Shown in pieces: positions 7,233 to 15,419 of a stretch of DNA of 34,491 nt (positions are counted from its first letter, which is position 1; the number at the start of each line of letters is the position of its first letter). Position numbers and translations under genes: made by a program. The stretch lies in contig CALXHP010000076.1 of NCBI GenBank assembly GCA_944388135.1, positions 1 through 34,491 of the forward strand. The letters are read 5' to 3'. Source of the DNA: an uncultured Gemmiger sp. (GTDB taxonomy: Bacteria; Bacillota; Clostridia; Oscillospirales; Ruminococcaceae). The notes under the pieces are model-generated. The model was not told the origin of the DNA. It searched no databases and saw nothing but the letters and a program-made list of their open reading frames with translations.

Positions 7233-8210
7233 TCAGTCCTGCAATCGGTAGACTGCATCGATCAGTTTGTCCACATCGGTAAAATGTTCCAGCATGGAAC
7301 AGTACCGGCGCAGGGAGGCCGCCCCCCGCAGCCCCTTCATATAGTGCATGGCCTGGCTGCGGGCCTGGGGCATGGCCAGCCACTCCCCTTTTTCCTCGCA
7401 CATCTCGTAGATCTGGCGGCGGAGAGCGGCCATCCGCTGGTTCAGGGTGGGCTCCGCCGGGGGTTCCTCCCCCAGCAGGGCGGCCCGCACCCGGTCAAAG
7501 AGCCAGGGGTCCCCCAGAGCGCCCCGGCCGATCATGACGCCGTCGCAGCCGGTTTTCTCCAGCAGGTCCAGTGCCCCCTGGGCGGTGGTCACATCGCCGT
7601 TGGCCAGTACCGGAATGGACACCGCCTGCTTGATGGCGGCAATGGCGCCGGTGTCGATGGGCGGGATATACATCTGCTCCCGGGTGCGGCCATGCACCGC
7701 CAGCAGGTCGGCGCCGTTGGCCTCGCACTGTTTGGCCACCTCCACCCCGGTGAGATGGTCGGCGTCCCAGCCGATGCGCATCTTGACGGTGAGGGGGATA
7801 TCATCCCCCAGAGCCTTGCGGGCGGCGGCCACCATGGCCCCGCAGAGGGGCGGGTCCAGCAGCAGATGACTGCCGGCGCCGCTGGATGTGATCTTGGGGG
7901 CCGGACAGCCCATATTGATGTCCAGAATGTCGAACCGGATGCCCTTTTCCCGCACCAGCAGAATGGCCTTGGCCAGGGTCTCCGGCTCGGCGCCGAAGAG
8001 CTGGATGGCATAGATGCCGTGGGGGTCGGGGTCCTTAAGCAGGGCAAAGGACTTGCGGTCCCCAAAGTTCAGCGCCTTGGCACTGGCCATCTCGCTGACG
8101 GTCCAGGCCGCCCCGTGGTCCGCCATCATCCGGCGGCAGGCGGCGTCGGTCAGCCCGGCCATGGGGGCAAACACCGCCCCCACCGGGATCTGTAAATGTT
8201 TCAGTTGCAT
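7233..8210 (-). CDS. dusB: tRNA-dihydrouridine synthase
   Basis: FMN-dependent enzyme reducing specific uridines in the tRNA D-loop to dihydrouridine. The 325 residues fit the DusB length. Visible motifs: APMAGLTDAACRRM (FMN-binding barrel start), DINMGCP with catalytic Cys102, TVKMRIGWD with Lys143, AVHGRTREQMY around His173, and VLANGDV plus VMIGRGALGDPW for phosphate binding. The segment after NMGCP reads APKITSSGAGSHLLLDP, a slight departure from the usual VVKNGAGSALM form. ATG at 8210 has a GAGGT site. Transcribed divergently from polA. Confidence 0.95.
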   Translation of the reverse strand: MQLKHLQIPVGAVFAPMAGLTDAACRRMMADHGAAWTVSEMASAKALNFGDRKSFALLKDPDPHGIYAIQLFGAEPETLAKAILLVREKGIRFDILDINMGCPAPKITSSGAGSHLLLDPPLCGAMVAAARKALGDDIPLTVKMRIGWDADHLTGVEVAKQCEANGADLLAVHGRTREQMYIPPIDTGAIAAIKQAVSIPVLANGDVTTAQGALDLLEKTGCDGVMIGRGALGDPWLFDRVRAALLGEEPPAEPTLNQRMAALRRQIYEMCEEKGEWLAMPQARSQAMHYMKGLRGAASLRRYCSMLEHFTDVDKLIDAVYRLQD

Positions 8211-8240
8211 GGGATACCTCGTTTTTCAATTTCGCAATCC

Positions 8241-8273
8241 ATTCTACCACATTTGCGCCGTTTGTGGTATACT
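8241..8273. promoter_or_regulatory. Overlapping divergent promoters of dusB and polA
   Basis: Plus strand: TGG-TATACT (8265-8273) is an extended -10 for polA. Minus strand: TGG-TAGAAT (8241-8249) is an extended -10 for dusB. They sit in an inverted repeat TACCACA (8245-8251) / TGTGGTA (8263-8269). Each -10 lies where the other's -35 would be, so the promoters should compete. Confidence 0.55.
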
Positions 8274-8309
8274 TATTCTGTATGTAAATGGCACCAAAGG
8301 AGCTTTTCT

Positions 8310-10823
8310 ATGAAATTGATGGTACTGGACGGCAACAGTCTGGTCAACCGGGCCTTTTTCGGCATCAAACTGCTGACGACGAAAGACGGCCGCTACACCA
8401 ACGCGATTTTCGGGTTCCAGAACATCCTCTTGAACCTGCTTTCCGCCCACCAGCCCGATGCGGTGGCCATCGCCTGGGACGAACGGGCCCCCACCTTCCG
8501 CCACAAGGCCTACGACGGCTACAAGGCCACCCGCCACGGCATGCCGGAGGAACTGGCCCAGCAGATGCCCGTGCTGAAAGAGCTGCTGCACGACCTGGGT
8601 TTTGTCCAGGTGAGCAAGGAGGGCTGGGAGGCCGACGACATTCTGGGCACCCTGGCCGCCGCCTGTGAGGCACAGGGCGGCACCACCCTGCTGGCCACCG
8701 GCGACCGGGACAGCCTGCAGCTGGTGGATGACGCCACCACCGTTCTGCTGGCGACGAACAAGGAGACCATCCCCATGGACCCCGCCGCCATCCGGGAAAA
8801 ATACGGCGTGGACCCGGTCCAGCTCATCGACGTGAAGAGCCTGATGGGAGATTCGTCGGACAACATCCCCGGCGTGCCGGGCATCGGCGAAAAGACCGCC
8901 CTGGCCCTGGTGCAGAAGTTCGGCACCCTGCAGAATATCTACGACCATATCGACGACCCGGCCATCAAGCCCGGCCAGCGCACCAAGCTGGGGGCCAACC
9001 GGGACAAGGCCGAACTTTCCTATATGCTGGGCACCATCCGCAAGGATGCCCCCATCGAGACCGACCCCGCCGCCTACGCCCGGCAGCCCGGCAATGCGGC
9101 GGAAGCTGCCCATCTGCTGGCAAGTCTGGAGATGCACAAGCTCATCGACCGCTGGCAGCTGGAGGGCGGCAGTGCCTCCGCCGCGGCGGAATCCGCCGCT
9201 CCGCTGGAAACGGTGGAGCCTTCTCCCCTGCCGCTGGTGGTGGAAGGGCGGCTCTGCCTGGGCCAGAACGGCGACGGCAGCTGGTACGCCGTGCAGGACG
9301 GGCAGGTCTTTTTGCCCGACGCCGACCGGCTAGCCGCCCTGCTGGACGGCGACACAGAGCTGTGGGTCTTTGACGCAAAGCCTCTCTACCACCTGGCCCT
9401 GGACCGGGGCGGCATCGGCAAGGCCATCCATTTTGACGGCAAACTGGCCGCCTATCTGCTGAACCCTTCCGCCAGCGGCTACGCCGTGAAAAACCTGGCC
9501 GGGGAATACGATGTAACCCCCGCCTTTAGCTGCGAAGCCGCCCCCGACGCAGGGGTGCTGGCCCCCCTGCTGGACAAACTGGCCGCCGCCCTGGACGAGA
9601 GCGGCCAGCGCAAGCTCCACGACGAGATGGAACTGCCGCTGGCCCGGGTGCTGGCCGACATGGAACGCATCGGCTTTCAGGTGGACGCCGACGGCATCCG
9701 TGCCTTCGGCGACAGCCTGCGGGGGGAACTGGACGGCATTTTGCAGAGCATCTATGAGGAAGTGGGCTACGAGTTCAATGTGAACAGCCCCAAACAGCTG
9801 GGGGAGGCCCTCTTCGACAAGCTGGGCCTGCCGCCTCGGAAGAAAACTTCCCGCGGCTATTCCACCGACGCCGCTACCCTGGAAAGCCTGCGGCCCTACA
9901 GCCCGGTGATCGACCAGATCCTGAAATACCGCACCTACGCCAAGCTGCTCTCCACCTACGTGGAAGGGCTGCTCACCGCCCAGGCCGCCGACGGCCGGGT
10001 GCACTCCACCTTCATCCAGACCGAGGCCCGCACTGGGCGGATCTCCTCCACCGAGCCCAACCTGCAGAACATTCCCATCCGCACCGAACTGGGCAGCCGG
10101 TTGCGGGGCTTCTTCGTGGCCGGGGCCGGCAAGGAACTGGTGGACGCCGACTATTCCCAGATTGAGCTGCGGATTCTCGCCCACATCACCGGTGACGAGG
10201 CCATGCAGCAGGCCTTCCTCCACGGGGCAGACATTCACCGCTCCACCGCCGCGAAAATCTACCACATCCCCGAGAGCGAAGTCACGCCCCAGCTGCGTTC
10301 CGCCAGCAAGGCCATCAACTTCGGCATCATGTACGGCAAGGGGGCGTTCTCTTTAAGCAAGGACCTGGATGTGTCGGTGAAGGAAGCGGACAACTTCCTG
10401 AAAACCTACCTGGCCACCTTCCCCAAGGTGGACGGCTATATGCAGGACTGCATTGCCCACGCCAAGGAAAAAGGCTATGTGGAGACCCTCTTCGGCCGCC
10501 GCCGGGCCCTGCCCGAACTGGCCAGCTCCAACTTCCAGGTGCGGGCCAGCGGCGAACGGATGGCCCGGAACACCCCTATCCAGGGCACGGCCGCCGACAT
10601 TATCAAGCTGGCCATGGTCCATGTATGGCAGCGGCTGCGGGACGAGAAACTGGAAGCCAAGCTGCTGCTCCAGGTCCACGACGAACTGATCGTGGAAGCC
10701 CCGGAAGAGGAAGTGGAGGAAGTCAAGCGCGTCCTGCGGGAGGAAATGGAACAGGTCGTGCAGTACAGCGTGCCCCTGACCACCGACGTGGGCACCGGCA
10801 AAACCTGGCTGGAAGCACATTGA
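8310..10823 (+). CDS. polA: DNA polymerase I
   Basis: Repair and Okazaki-fragment polymerase of 837 residues. The N-terminal 5'-3' exonuclease domain (about 1-290) has MVLDGNSLVNRAFFGI, VAIAWDERAPTFRHK, EADDILGTLA and TGDRDSLQLVDD. The middle region (about 310-470) has the fold outline of the 3'-5' exonuclease, but no DxE metal-binding motif is visible, so proofreading is probably lost, as in many Gram-positive Pol I enzymes. The polymerase domain has motif A (VDADYSQIELR, about 611-621), motif B (RSASKAINFGIMYG) and motif C (QVHDELIVE, 788-796). ATG at 8310 is chosen for its AAAGGAG site and the standard N terminus. tsaD follows 16 bases later. Confidence 0.97.
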   Translation: MKLMVLDGNSLVNRAFFGIKLLTTKDGRYTNAIFGFQNILLNLLSAHQPDAVAIAWDERAPTFRHKAYDGYKATRHGMPEELAQQMPVLKELLHDLGFVQVSKEGWEADDILGTLAAACEAQGGTTLLATGDRDSLQLVDDATTVLLATNKETIPMDPAAIREKYGVDPVQLIDVKSLMGDSSDNIPGVPGIGEKTALALVQKFGTLQNIYDHIDDPAIKPGQRTKLGANRDKAELSYMLGTIRKDAPIETDPAAYARQPGNAAEAAHLLASLEMHKLIDRWQLEGGSASAAAESAAPLETVEPSPLPLVVEGRLCLGQNGDGSWYAVQDGQVFLPDADRLAALLDGDTELWVFDAKPLYHLALDRGGIGKAIHFDGKLAAYLLNPSASGYAVKNLAGEYDVTPAFSCEAAPDAGVLAPLLDKLAAALDESGQRKLHDEMELPLARVLADMERIGFQVDADGIRAFGDSLRGELDGILQSIYEEVGYEFNVNSPKQLGEALFDKLGLPPRKKTSRGYSTDAATLESLRPYSPVIDQILKYRTYAKLLSTYVEGLLTAQAADGRVHSTFIQTEARTGRISSTEPNLQNIPIRTELGSRLRGFFVAGAGKELVDADYSQIELRILAHITGDEAMQQAFLHGADIHRSTAAKIYHIPESEVTPQLRSASKAINFGIMYGKGAFSLSKDLDVSVKEADNFLKTYLATFPKVDGYMQDCIAHAKEKGYVETLFGRRRALPELASSNFQVRASGERMARNTPIQGTAADIIKLAMVHVWQRLRDEKLEAKLLLQVHDELIVEAPEEEVEEVKRVLREEMEQVVQYSVPLTTDVGTGKTWLEAH

Positions 10824-10839
10824 GAGGACTGGTTTACCC

Positions 10840-11847
10840 ATGTATGTTTTAGGAATTGAATCCACCTGCGACGAGACCGCCGCCGCCATTGTGGAGGACG
10901 GCCGCAAGGTGATTTCCAACGTGATCGCCACCAGTGTCAAAGAACAGGCGCTCTACGGCGGCGTGGTGCCGGAGATTGCCAGCCGCCGCCATGCCGAATA
11001 TATCAGCGCCACCGTGGACAAGGCCCTGGCCGACGCGGGGATGACCATCGCCGATGTGGGCTCCGTGGCCGTCACCTTTGCCCCGGGGCTCATCGGGGCT
11101 GTGCTGGTGGGGGTCAACTTTGCCAAAGGGCTGGCCTATGCCGCCGACAAACCCCTGGTGCCGGTGCACCATCTGCGGGGGCATATCGCCGCCAACTATC
11201 TGACCCACCCGGCACTCCGCCCGCCCTTTCTCTGCCTGGTGGCCAGCGGCGGCCACAGCCACATTGTGCTGGTGGAGGACTGGTGCCGCTACAAGGTACT
11301 GGGCCGCACGGTGGACGATGCCGCCGGGGAAGCCTACGACAAGGTGGCCCGCACGTTGGGGCTCTCCTACCCCGGCGGGCCCAGCGTGGCCGCCGCCGCC
11401 AAGGGCGGTGACCCCCACGCCTACAAGCTGCCGGTGCCCCATGTGGAGGGCAAATACAACGTGAGCTTCAGCGGCCTGAAAACCGCCGTCATCAACGAGG
11501 TACACAACGCCCAACAGAAGGGCGATGAGATCAACGTCTCCGATATGGCGGCCAGCTTCCAGGAGCGCATCGACCAGATTCTGGCAAAGAAGCTGCTCTC
11601 GGCGGCAGCCGACACCGGCGCCCGGACCATCTGCCTGGCGGGCGGTGTGGCAGCCAACGGACGGCTGCGCCAACTGGTGAACGACGGTGCCCAGAAGCTG
11701 GGGGCGAAAATCTATCTGCCCGAACTGAAATACTGCGGCGACAACGGCGCCATGATCGCCGCCCAGGGCTACTACGAGTACCAGGACGGCAACCTGGCGG
11801 GCTGGGACCTGAACGGTCTGCCTACCCTGCCCATTGACTACCGGTAA
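10840..11847 (+). CDS. tsaD: tRNA N6-adenosine threonylcarbamoyltransferase
   Basis: Catalytic subunit of the TsaBDE system that adds threonylcarbamoyl to A37 of ANN-decoding tRNAs. The 335-residue ASKHA-fold protein starts MYVLGIESTCDETAAAIV. The metal ligands His111 and His115 are in HHLRGHIAANY, with Asp301 in KYCGDNGAMIA; CLVASGGHSHIVLV and CLAGGVAANGRLR form the nucleotide site. Start ATG has a GAGAGGA site. It follows polA closely and is probably co-transcribed; the GtrII-type gene starts 38 bases after it. Confidence 0.97.
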   Translation: MYVLGIESTCDETAAAIVEDGRKVISNVIATSVKEQALYGGVVPEIASRRHAEYISATVDKALADAGMTIADVGSVAVTFAPGLIGAVLVGVNFAKGLAYAADKPLVPVHHLRGHIAANYLTHPALRPPFLCLVASGGHSHIVLVEDWCRYKVLGRTVDDAAGEAYDKVARTLGLSYPGGPSVAAAAKGGDPHAYKLPVPHVEGKYNVSFSGLKTAVINEVHNAQQKGDEINVSDMAASFQERIDQILAKKLLSAAADTGARTICLAGGVAANGRLRQLVNDGAQKLGAKIYLPELKYCGDNGAMIAAQGYYEYQDGNLAGWDLNGLPTLPIDYR

Positions 11848-11885
11848 TGTTGCCCAAGAAGGATATCACAGGGAAAGGATCTATC

Positions 11886-13565
11886 ATGGAATCGAGTCTG
11901 CAGGGGAAACGTGACCTGGCGCTTCCCGCCCTTCCAGCCGACTGCAAACGAATCCTGCTGACGGTATTGGCGGTTGGTTTGTTTGCCTACGGTTTTTCAA
12001 TGTCCAACCTTCTGCTGGGGCAGGACAACTCGCTGGTCTGGTATGCGGAGCTGAACCAGCCTGAGGAACTGTTCGCTTTTGCCACCGCCGGGCGGTGGCT
12101 TGCCAATGTGGGGCTGAAGCTTTTCGGCCTGGTCAACGCTCCCTGGTGGAGCGGGATCTGGTCGCTTTTGCTCATCGGTCTGTCCGCATTCGTAACTTGC
12201 CGCACCTTTGGGATACAAAACAAACTGTTGCAGATGACCCTGGCAGCGGTAATGACCGCCTGCCCTGCCATCGTATCCTCTTTTAACTATCTGCCAAGCA
12301 CTCCCAGCTATATGCTGGCCCTGTTATCGGCCTGCCTTGCGCCGTTTTTTCTGCGCAAGTACAAATACGGTTTCGTCCCGGCCTTTTTGTGCCTGCTGGT
12401 AACGAATGCCCTGTATACGGCTTACCTCTCCGTCAGCGTCTGCTGGATTCTGTTGCTGGCCGTCCAACATCTGCTGCAAAAGCCGGAAGATGCCGGTCCT
12501 GTTTTTGTGAAAGAAATTTTTGCAGCCCTTTTGTCCCTCTTTTCTTTGGCTGCCACGTTGGGGATCTGCAAGATCATCCTGCTGGCAACGGGGATCTCCG
12601 CCCAGAATCGGGTAGCCCAGGCAACCGCCATGGGGGTTGGGGATTATCTGCTGCGTATCAAAAGCACCTACCTTCTGGTTCTGCACCGGTTGTTCAGCAA
12701 CTGGAAATCCAGCTATATGCAGGGTATCCCCCATCTGATGATCCTGGCTGCCGTGGTGCTGGCTATCCTTTGTGCAGGCTTCCTGTGCCGCCAGGCAAAA
12801 GTCTGGCAGCATCCCGGAACGCTTCTTCTGCTCTTTGTGAATGTTGCCTTTTTCCCGCTGGGCATGGATCTGATCGGCGTGCTGCAAACCAGCCACTCCC
12901 TGATGGATTATGCCTACATTACCCCGTTGGTGGCTTCGCTGGTATTGCTGTCCACCGCTTTGCAGCAGGACGCACTGCCCAAATATCGGATCCTGCCGCT
13001 CCTTCTGGTTTTTGCAAATCTGGGATATGCGTTGTGTTTTGTGCATCTGGGCAACGTTGCCGCCACATTCCGCTTTGCCCAATATGAAAGTGCCGTCCAG
13101 TTGGCAAACCGGGTCATCGACCGTCTGGAAGCGCAGGAGGGTTACGTTGCCGGAAAGACCCCCGTGCTGTTTGCCGGTAAATTTTCCGAAACCTATTTCT
13201 ACACCGATGGCGAGTGGGGGCCGATGTCCGACGGAACCCTGGCGGAGCTGAAGAACATCGAAGGGGCCAACGCCTGGATGGCTTTCACCTACCAGGAAGT
13301 CCTGGAATATATCTCCGAACAGGTTCTGGGCACCAAGCTTTATTTGGTCCAGGCCGCTTCTGTCAATGGCGGCACCCCCTTTGTGACCGATTCCGGAGAG
13401 TTGACCGCCCGTGTACAGCAAATCGACCCATCCGTTACCGAAACCATGCTGACGGAAGCCTTGGAACAGATGCCTTCTTTCCCCGCAGAAGATTGCTGCG
13501 TCTGGGTGGAGGGGACCCTGGTCTTTAAGTTGGACTTTTCTTCGGCAGCCACTGCCGCATCCTGA
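11886..13565 (+). CDS. GtrII-type multispanning membrane glycosyltransferase
   Basis: A 559-residue integral membrane protein with about ten hydrophobic segments up to residue 400 and a C-terminal extracytoplasmic domain. The early loop LLLGQDNSLVWYAELNQPEELFAFATAGRW is typical of the GtrII/GT-C family that transfers sugars from polyprenyl-phosphate carriers on the outer membrane face. It is a distant paralogue of the protein at 29111-30667: both share the GFxxxNL(L/F)xxxD start and a tail domain with PVLFAGKF(S/T)-like and VLGT/VMGS segments. ATG at 11886 is preferred because GGGAAAGGAT lies upstream; an ATG at 11847 overlapping the tsaD stop has no site. More AT-rich than polA-tsaD, suggesting later acquisition. 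Specificity unknown. Confidence 0.75.
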   Translation: MESSLQGKRDLALPALPADCKRILLTVLAVGLFAYGFSMSNLLLGQDNSLVWYAELNQPEELFAFATAGRWLANVGLKLFGLVNAPWWSGIWSLLLIGLSAFVTCRTFGIQNKLLQMTLAAVMTACPAIVSSFNYLPSTPSYMLALLSACLAPFFLRKYKYGFVPAFLCLLVTNALYTAYLSVSVCWILLLAVQHLLQKPEDAGPVFVKEIFAALLSLFSLAATLGICKIILLATGISAQNRVAQATAMGVGDYLLRIKSTYLLVLHRLFSNWKSSYMQGIPHLMILAAVVLAILCAGFLCRQAKVWQHPGTLLLLFVNVAFFPLGMDLIGVLQTSHSLMDYAYITPLVASLVLLSTALQQDALPKYRILPLLLVFANLGYALCFVHLGNVAATFRFAQYESAVQLANRVIDRLEAQEGYVAGKTPVLFAGKFSETYFYTDGEWGPMSDGTLAELKNIEGANAWMAFTYQEVLEYISEQVLGTKLYLVQAASVNGGTPFVTDSGELTARVQQIDPSVTETMLTEALEQMPSFPAEDCCVWVEGTLVFKLDFSSAATAAS

Positions 13566-13604
13566 AAAAACCGCTGACCGGATATTAGCCGGTCAGCGGT
13601 TTTT
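13566..13604. terminator. Bidirectional intrinsic terminator
   Basis: A perfect 16-base inverted repeat (13566-13581 with 13589-13604), core ACCGCTGACCGG, seven-base loop, T-tracts on both strands. It starts directly after the plus-strand GtrII-type stop and ends four bases before the minus-strand gene's stop. Confidence 0.95.
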
Positions 13605-13607
13605 ATC

Positions 13608-15212
13608 TCAAACTTTTTTCTTTTGGAACGGATAAAGGTACAGAATCACACAATACAGCATAAATGGCCAGAAATAGCGATATTCGGAACAGAAGCAGGT
13701 CAGCAGCAATCCCACCAGCAGTCCTGCCAGGGGCAGGAAAAGAATCAACTGTCTTTTTTCTCCGGACAAAGCCACGCTGATAGCCAAAACGATCAGCAAC
13801 ACAACATAAGGTGCGACCCGCCAAAAAACAGCAACCAACGGCCAGGAAAGCGAAAGATCCGTCACCTTTGAAAACACCTTTGTCAGGATATTTTCGTATC
13901 TTGGGCCATAACTGGGAAAGTTTGACCAATCGTAGGACAGTGCCGGATGAGGTCCATAGGTGGGGACTTCCACGTAATAGCGAACACCAATGCTTCTGGC
14001 CGGCACAATATTTTCTGTAAAATCCCAGAACAGATTCATGCGTACCAGAATATTGCGTATAAACACAATAGGATGCTCAAAAAACGTTTTAAAATATATC
14101 TTTATAAACCGCGGAAGTGTATAATCCTCTGCAAATTGATAGTCCATGTTAGCGCTGTTGCCCATTGTCGGATCATATTCATAATAATCCGCCATATATT
14201 CTTGATCCTGAACAGAGCTGAGATATTCCTCTGTTTCTTGGGGAACGGAATATCCGCTGCTTTTTACAGTTTGCATGTCATAAATCAAGGCAATATATTT
14301 TGACCCTGGCGGTACCGGCCTGTAATCCACCTGTGAACTTGCAAACTGATAAGGCGCCACCAGTAAAAGAACACCGACAGTCGTCCAGAGCAACCATTTC
14401 CTGTTTTTCGACAGAATCACAAATGTTCCCAAAAACAGGATGGCCACAACAATTCCGTTCAACCGCACCAGGCAGATAAGTGCCGTACAGATTCCTGCTT
14501 CAAAATAAAGTTCTTTCGGTGTTTTTCCTTTGCGCTCCAGCAACCTCATCAGGATCAGCAGCATCCAAAGCATTGTCGTGGCAAAGGGCACATCTTTCAA
14601 TATAGTAGTTACCTGTAACCCCTGCGTCGGTGCAAAAGACAGAAGAAACAAGGCAATCCCCGTAACTACCCACCGCTGGGAATGCTTCGCCACATAATAA
14701 AAAACGCTCGCAAGAACCGTTGCCCAAAATAAAGCTTCAGCAATGACAACAGCTTGCAATGTATTGCATACAGAGAGAATCAGTTTGATCAGCAGAATAT
14801 CAAAAAGGCACTGCCACGCGTCCATTTTCATTTCTCCAATGGCCATGGCTACTTGAATATATGAATCCGTAAACATATTTGCCGGATTAAAAGCCAGCAA
14901 ATACACCATTGGAGCCCCAAACGCAATAGCAAAATATAAAAACCAGCGAAGGGCAAGTTGACGTTTTGTGAGTTGCCGGTCCTTGCCTGTAGAAAAATAC
15001 CACCGAACTTTTTCGACTAGCCAAAACAACGCCACACTGACAGGGAAGCATAAAACACATGTTGCCAACACAATGGCCACTGCTTGAAATGTCACTGGTA
15101 TATTGACCGGAAAGACCAACTGTTTTGCCCCTACAGTACCAAAAGATAGCAAAACCGCAACTAAAATTTCGCCTATAAGATACTTCTTTGTGAAATATTT
15201 GTACTTATGCAT
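13608..15212 (-). CDS. DUF6020-like multispanning membrane protein, putative GT-C glycosyltransferase
   Basis: A 534-residue polytopic protein with an estimated 10-12 hydrophobic segments. The loop after the third or fourth segment contains NPANMFTDSYIQV, whose acidic residues are where GT-C enzymes place a catalytic carboxylate. The C terminus has SEYRYFWPFMLYCVILYLYPF, a pattern shared with lipid-linked sugar transferases; a large extracytoplasmic loop (about 300-430) precedes the last segments. I read it as DUF6020-like, substrate unknown. ATG at 15212 has a GGAGGGG site. Base composition is visibly more AT-rich than the housekeeping genes, a sign of transfer. It ends at the bidirectional terminator and has its own promoter candidates. 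Confidence 0.7.
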   Translation of the reverse strand: MHKYKYFTKKYLIGEILVAVLLSFGTVGAKQLVFPVNIPVTFQAVAIVLATCVLCFPVSVALFWLVEKVRWYFSTGKDRQLTKRQLALRWFLYFAIAFGAPMVYLLAFNPANMFTDSYIQVAMAIGEMKMDAWQCLFDILLIKLILSVCNTLQAVVIAEALFWATVLASVFYYVAKHSQRWVVTGIALFLLSFAPTQGLQVTTILKDVPFATTMLWMLLILMRLLERKGKTPKELYFEAGICTALICLVRLNGIVVAILFLGTFVILSKNRKWLLWTTVGVLLLVAPYQFASSQVDYRPVPPGSKYIALIYDMQTVKSSGYSVPQETEEYLSSVQDQEYMADYYEYDPTMGNSANMDYQFAEDYTLPRFIKIYFKTFFEHPIVFIRNILVRMNLFWDFTENIVPARSIGVRYYVEVPTYGPHPALSYDWSNFPSYGPRYENILTKVFSKVTDLSLSWPLVAVFWRVAPYVVLLIVLAISVALSGEKRQLILFLPLAGLLVGLLLTCFCSEYRYFWPFMLYCVILYLYPFQKKKV

Positions 15213-15248
15213 TTTCCCCTCCGTCCATTTGAATCCATTGTCTTGGTA

Positions 15249-15293
15249 ATTATACCTTGCGATATGTTATAACAGAACCATGAACTTTGTCAT
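15249..15293 (-). promoter_or_regulatory. Candidate promoters of the DUF6020-like gene
   Basis: Minus strand: ATGACA (15288-15293), 16-base spacer, TATAAC (15266-15271) preceded by TGT (extended -10). A second perfect TATAAT lies at 15249-15254 without a good -35. Either would start transcription within about 60 bases of the gene. Confidence 0.5.
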
Positions 15294-15419
15294 CCAACTA
15301 GATTTTCTCCATAATGATCATTCGTGAAAAAATCAGCGTGTGTTTTCCCCCGAAGTTTGAAAAGTATATAGGTCAAGGTTTTTTGTTTTCCTCGTTATAC
15401 GGTATACCCTCCCGCTCTC

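Noticed and set aside
12324-13421. A 365-residue open frame antisense to the GtrII-type gene
   Set aside because: The plus-strand protein is a coherent multispanning protein with a matching paralogue; the antisense frame has no membrane segments or motifs.
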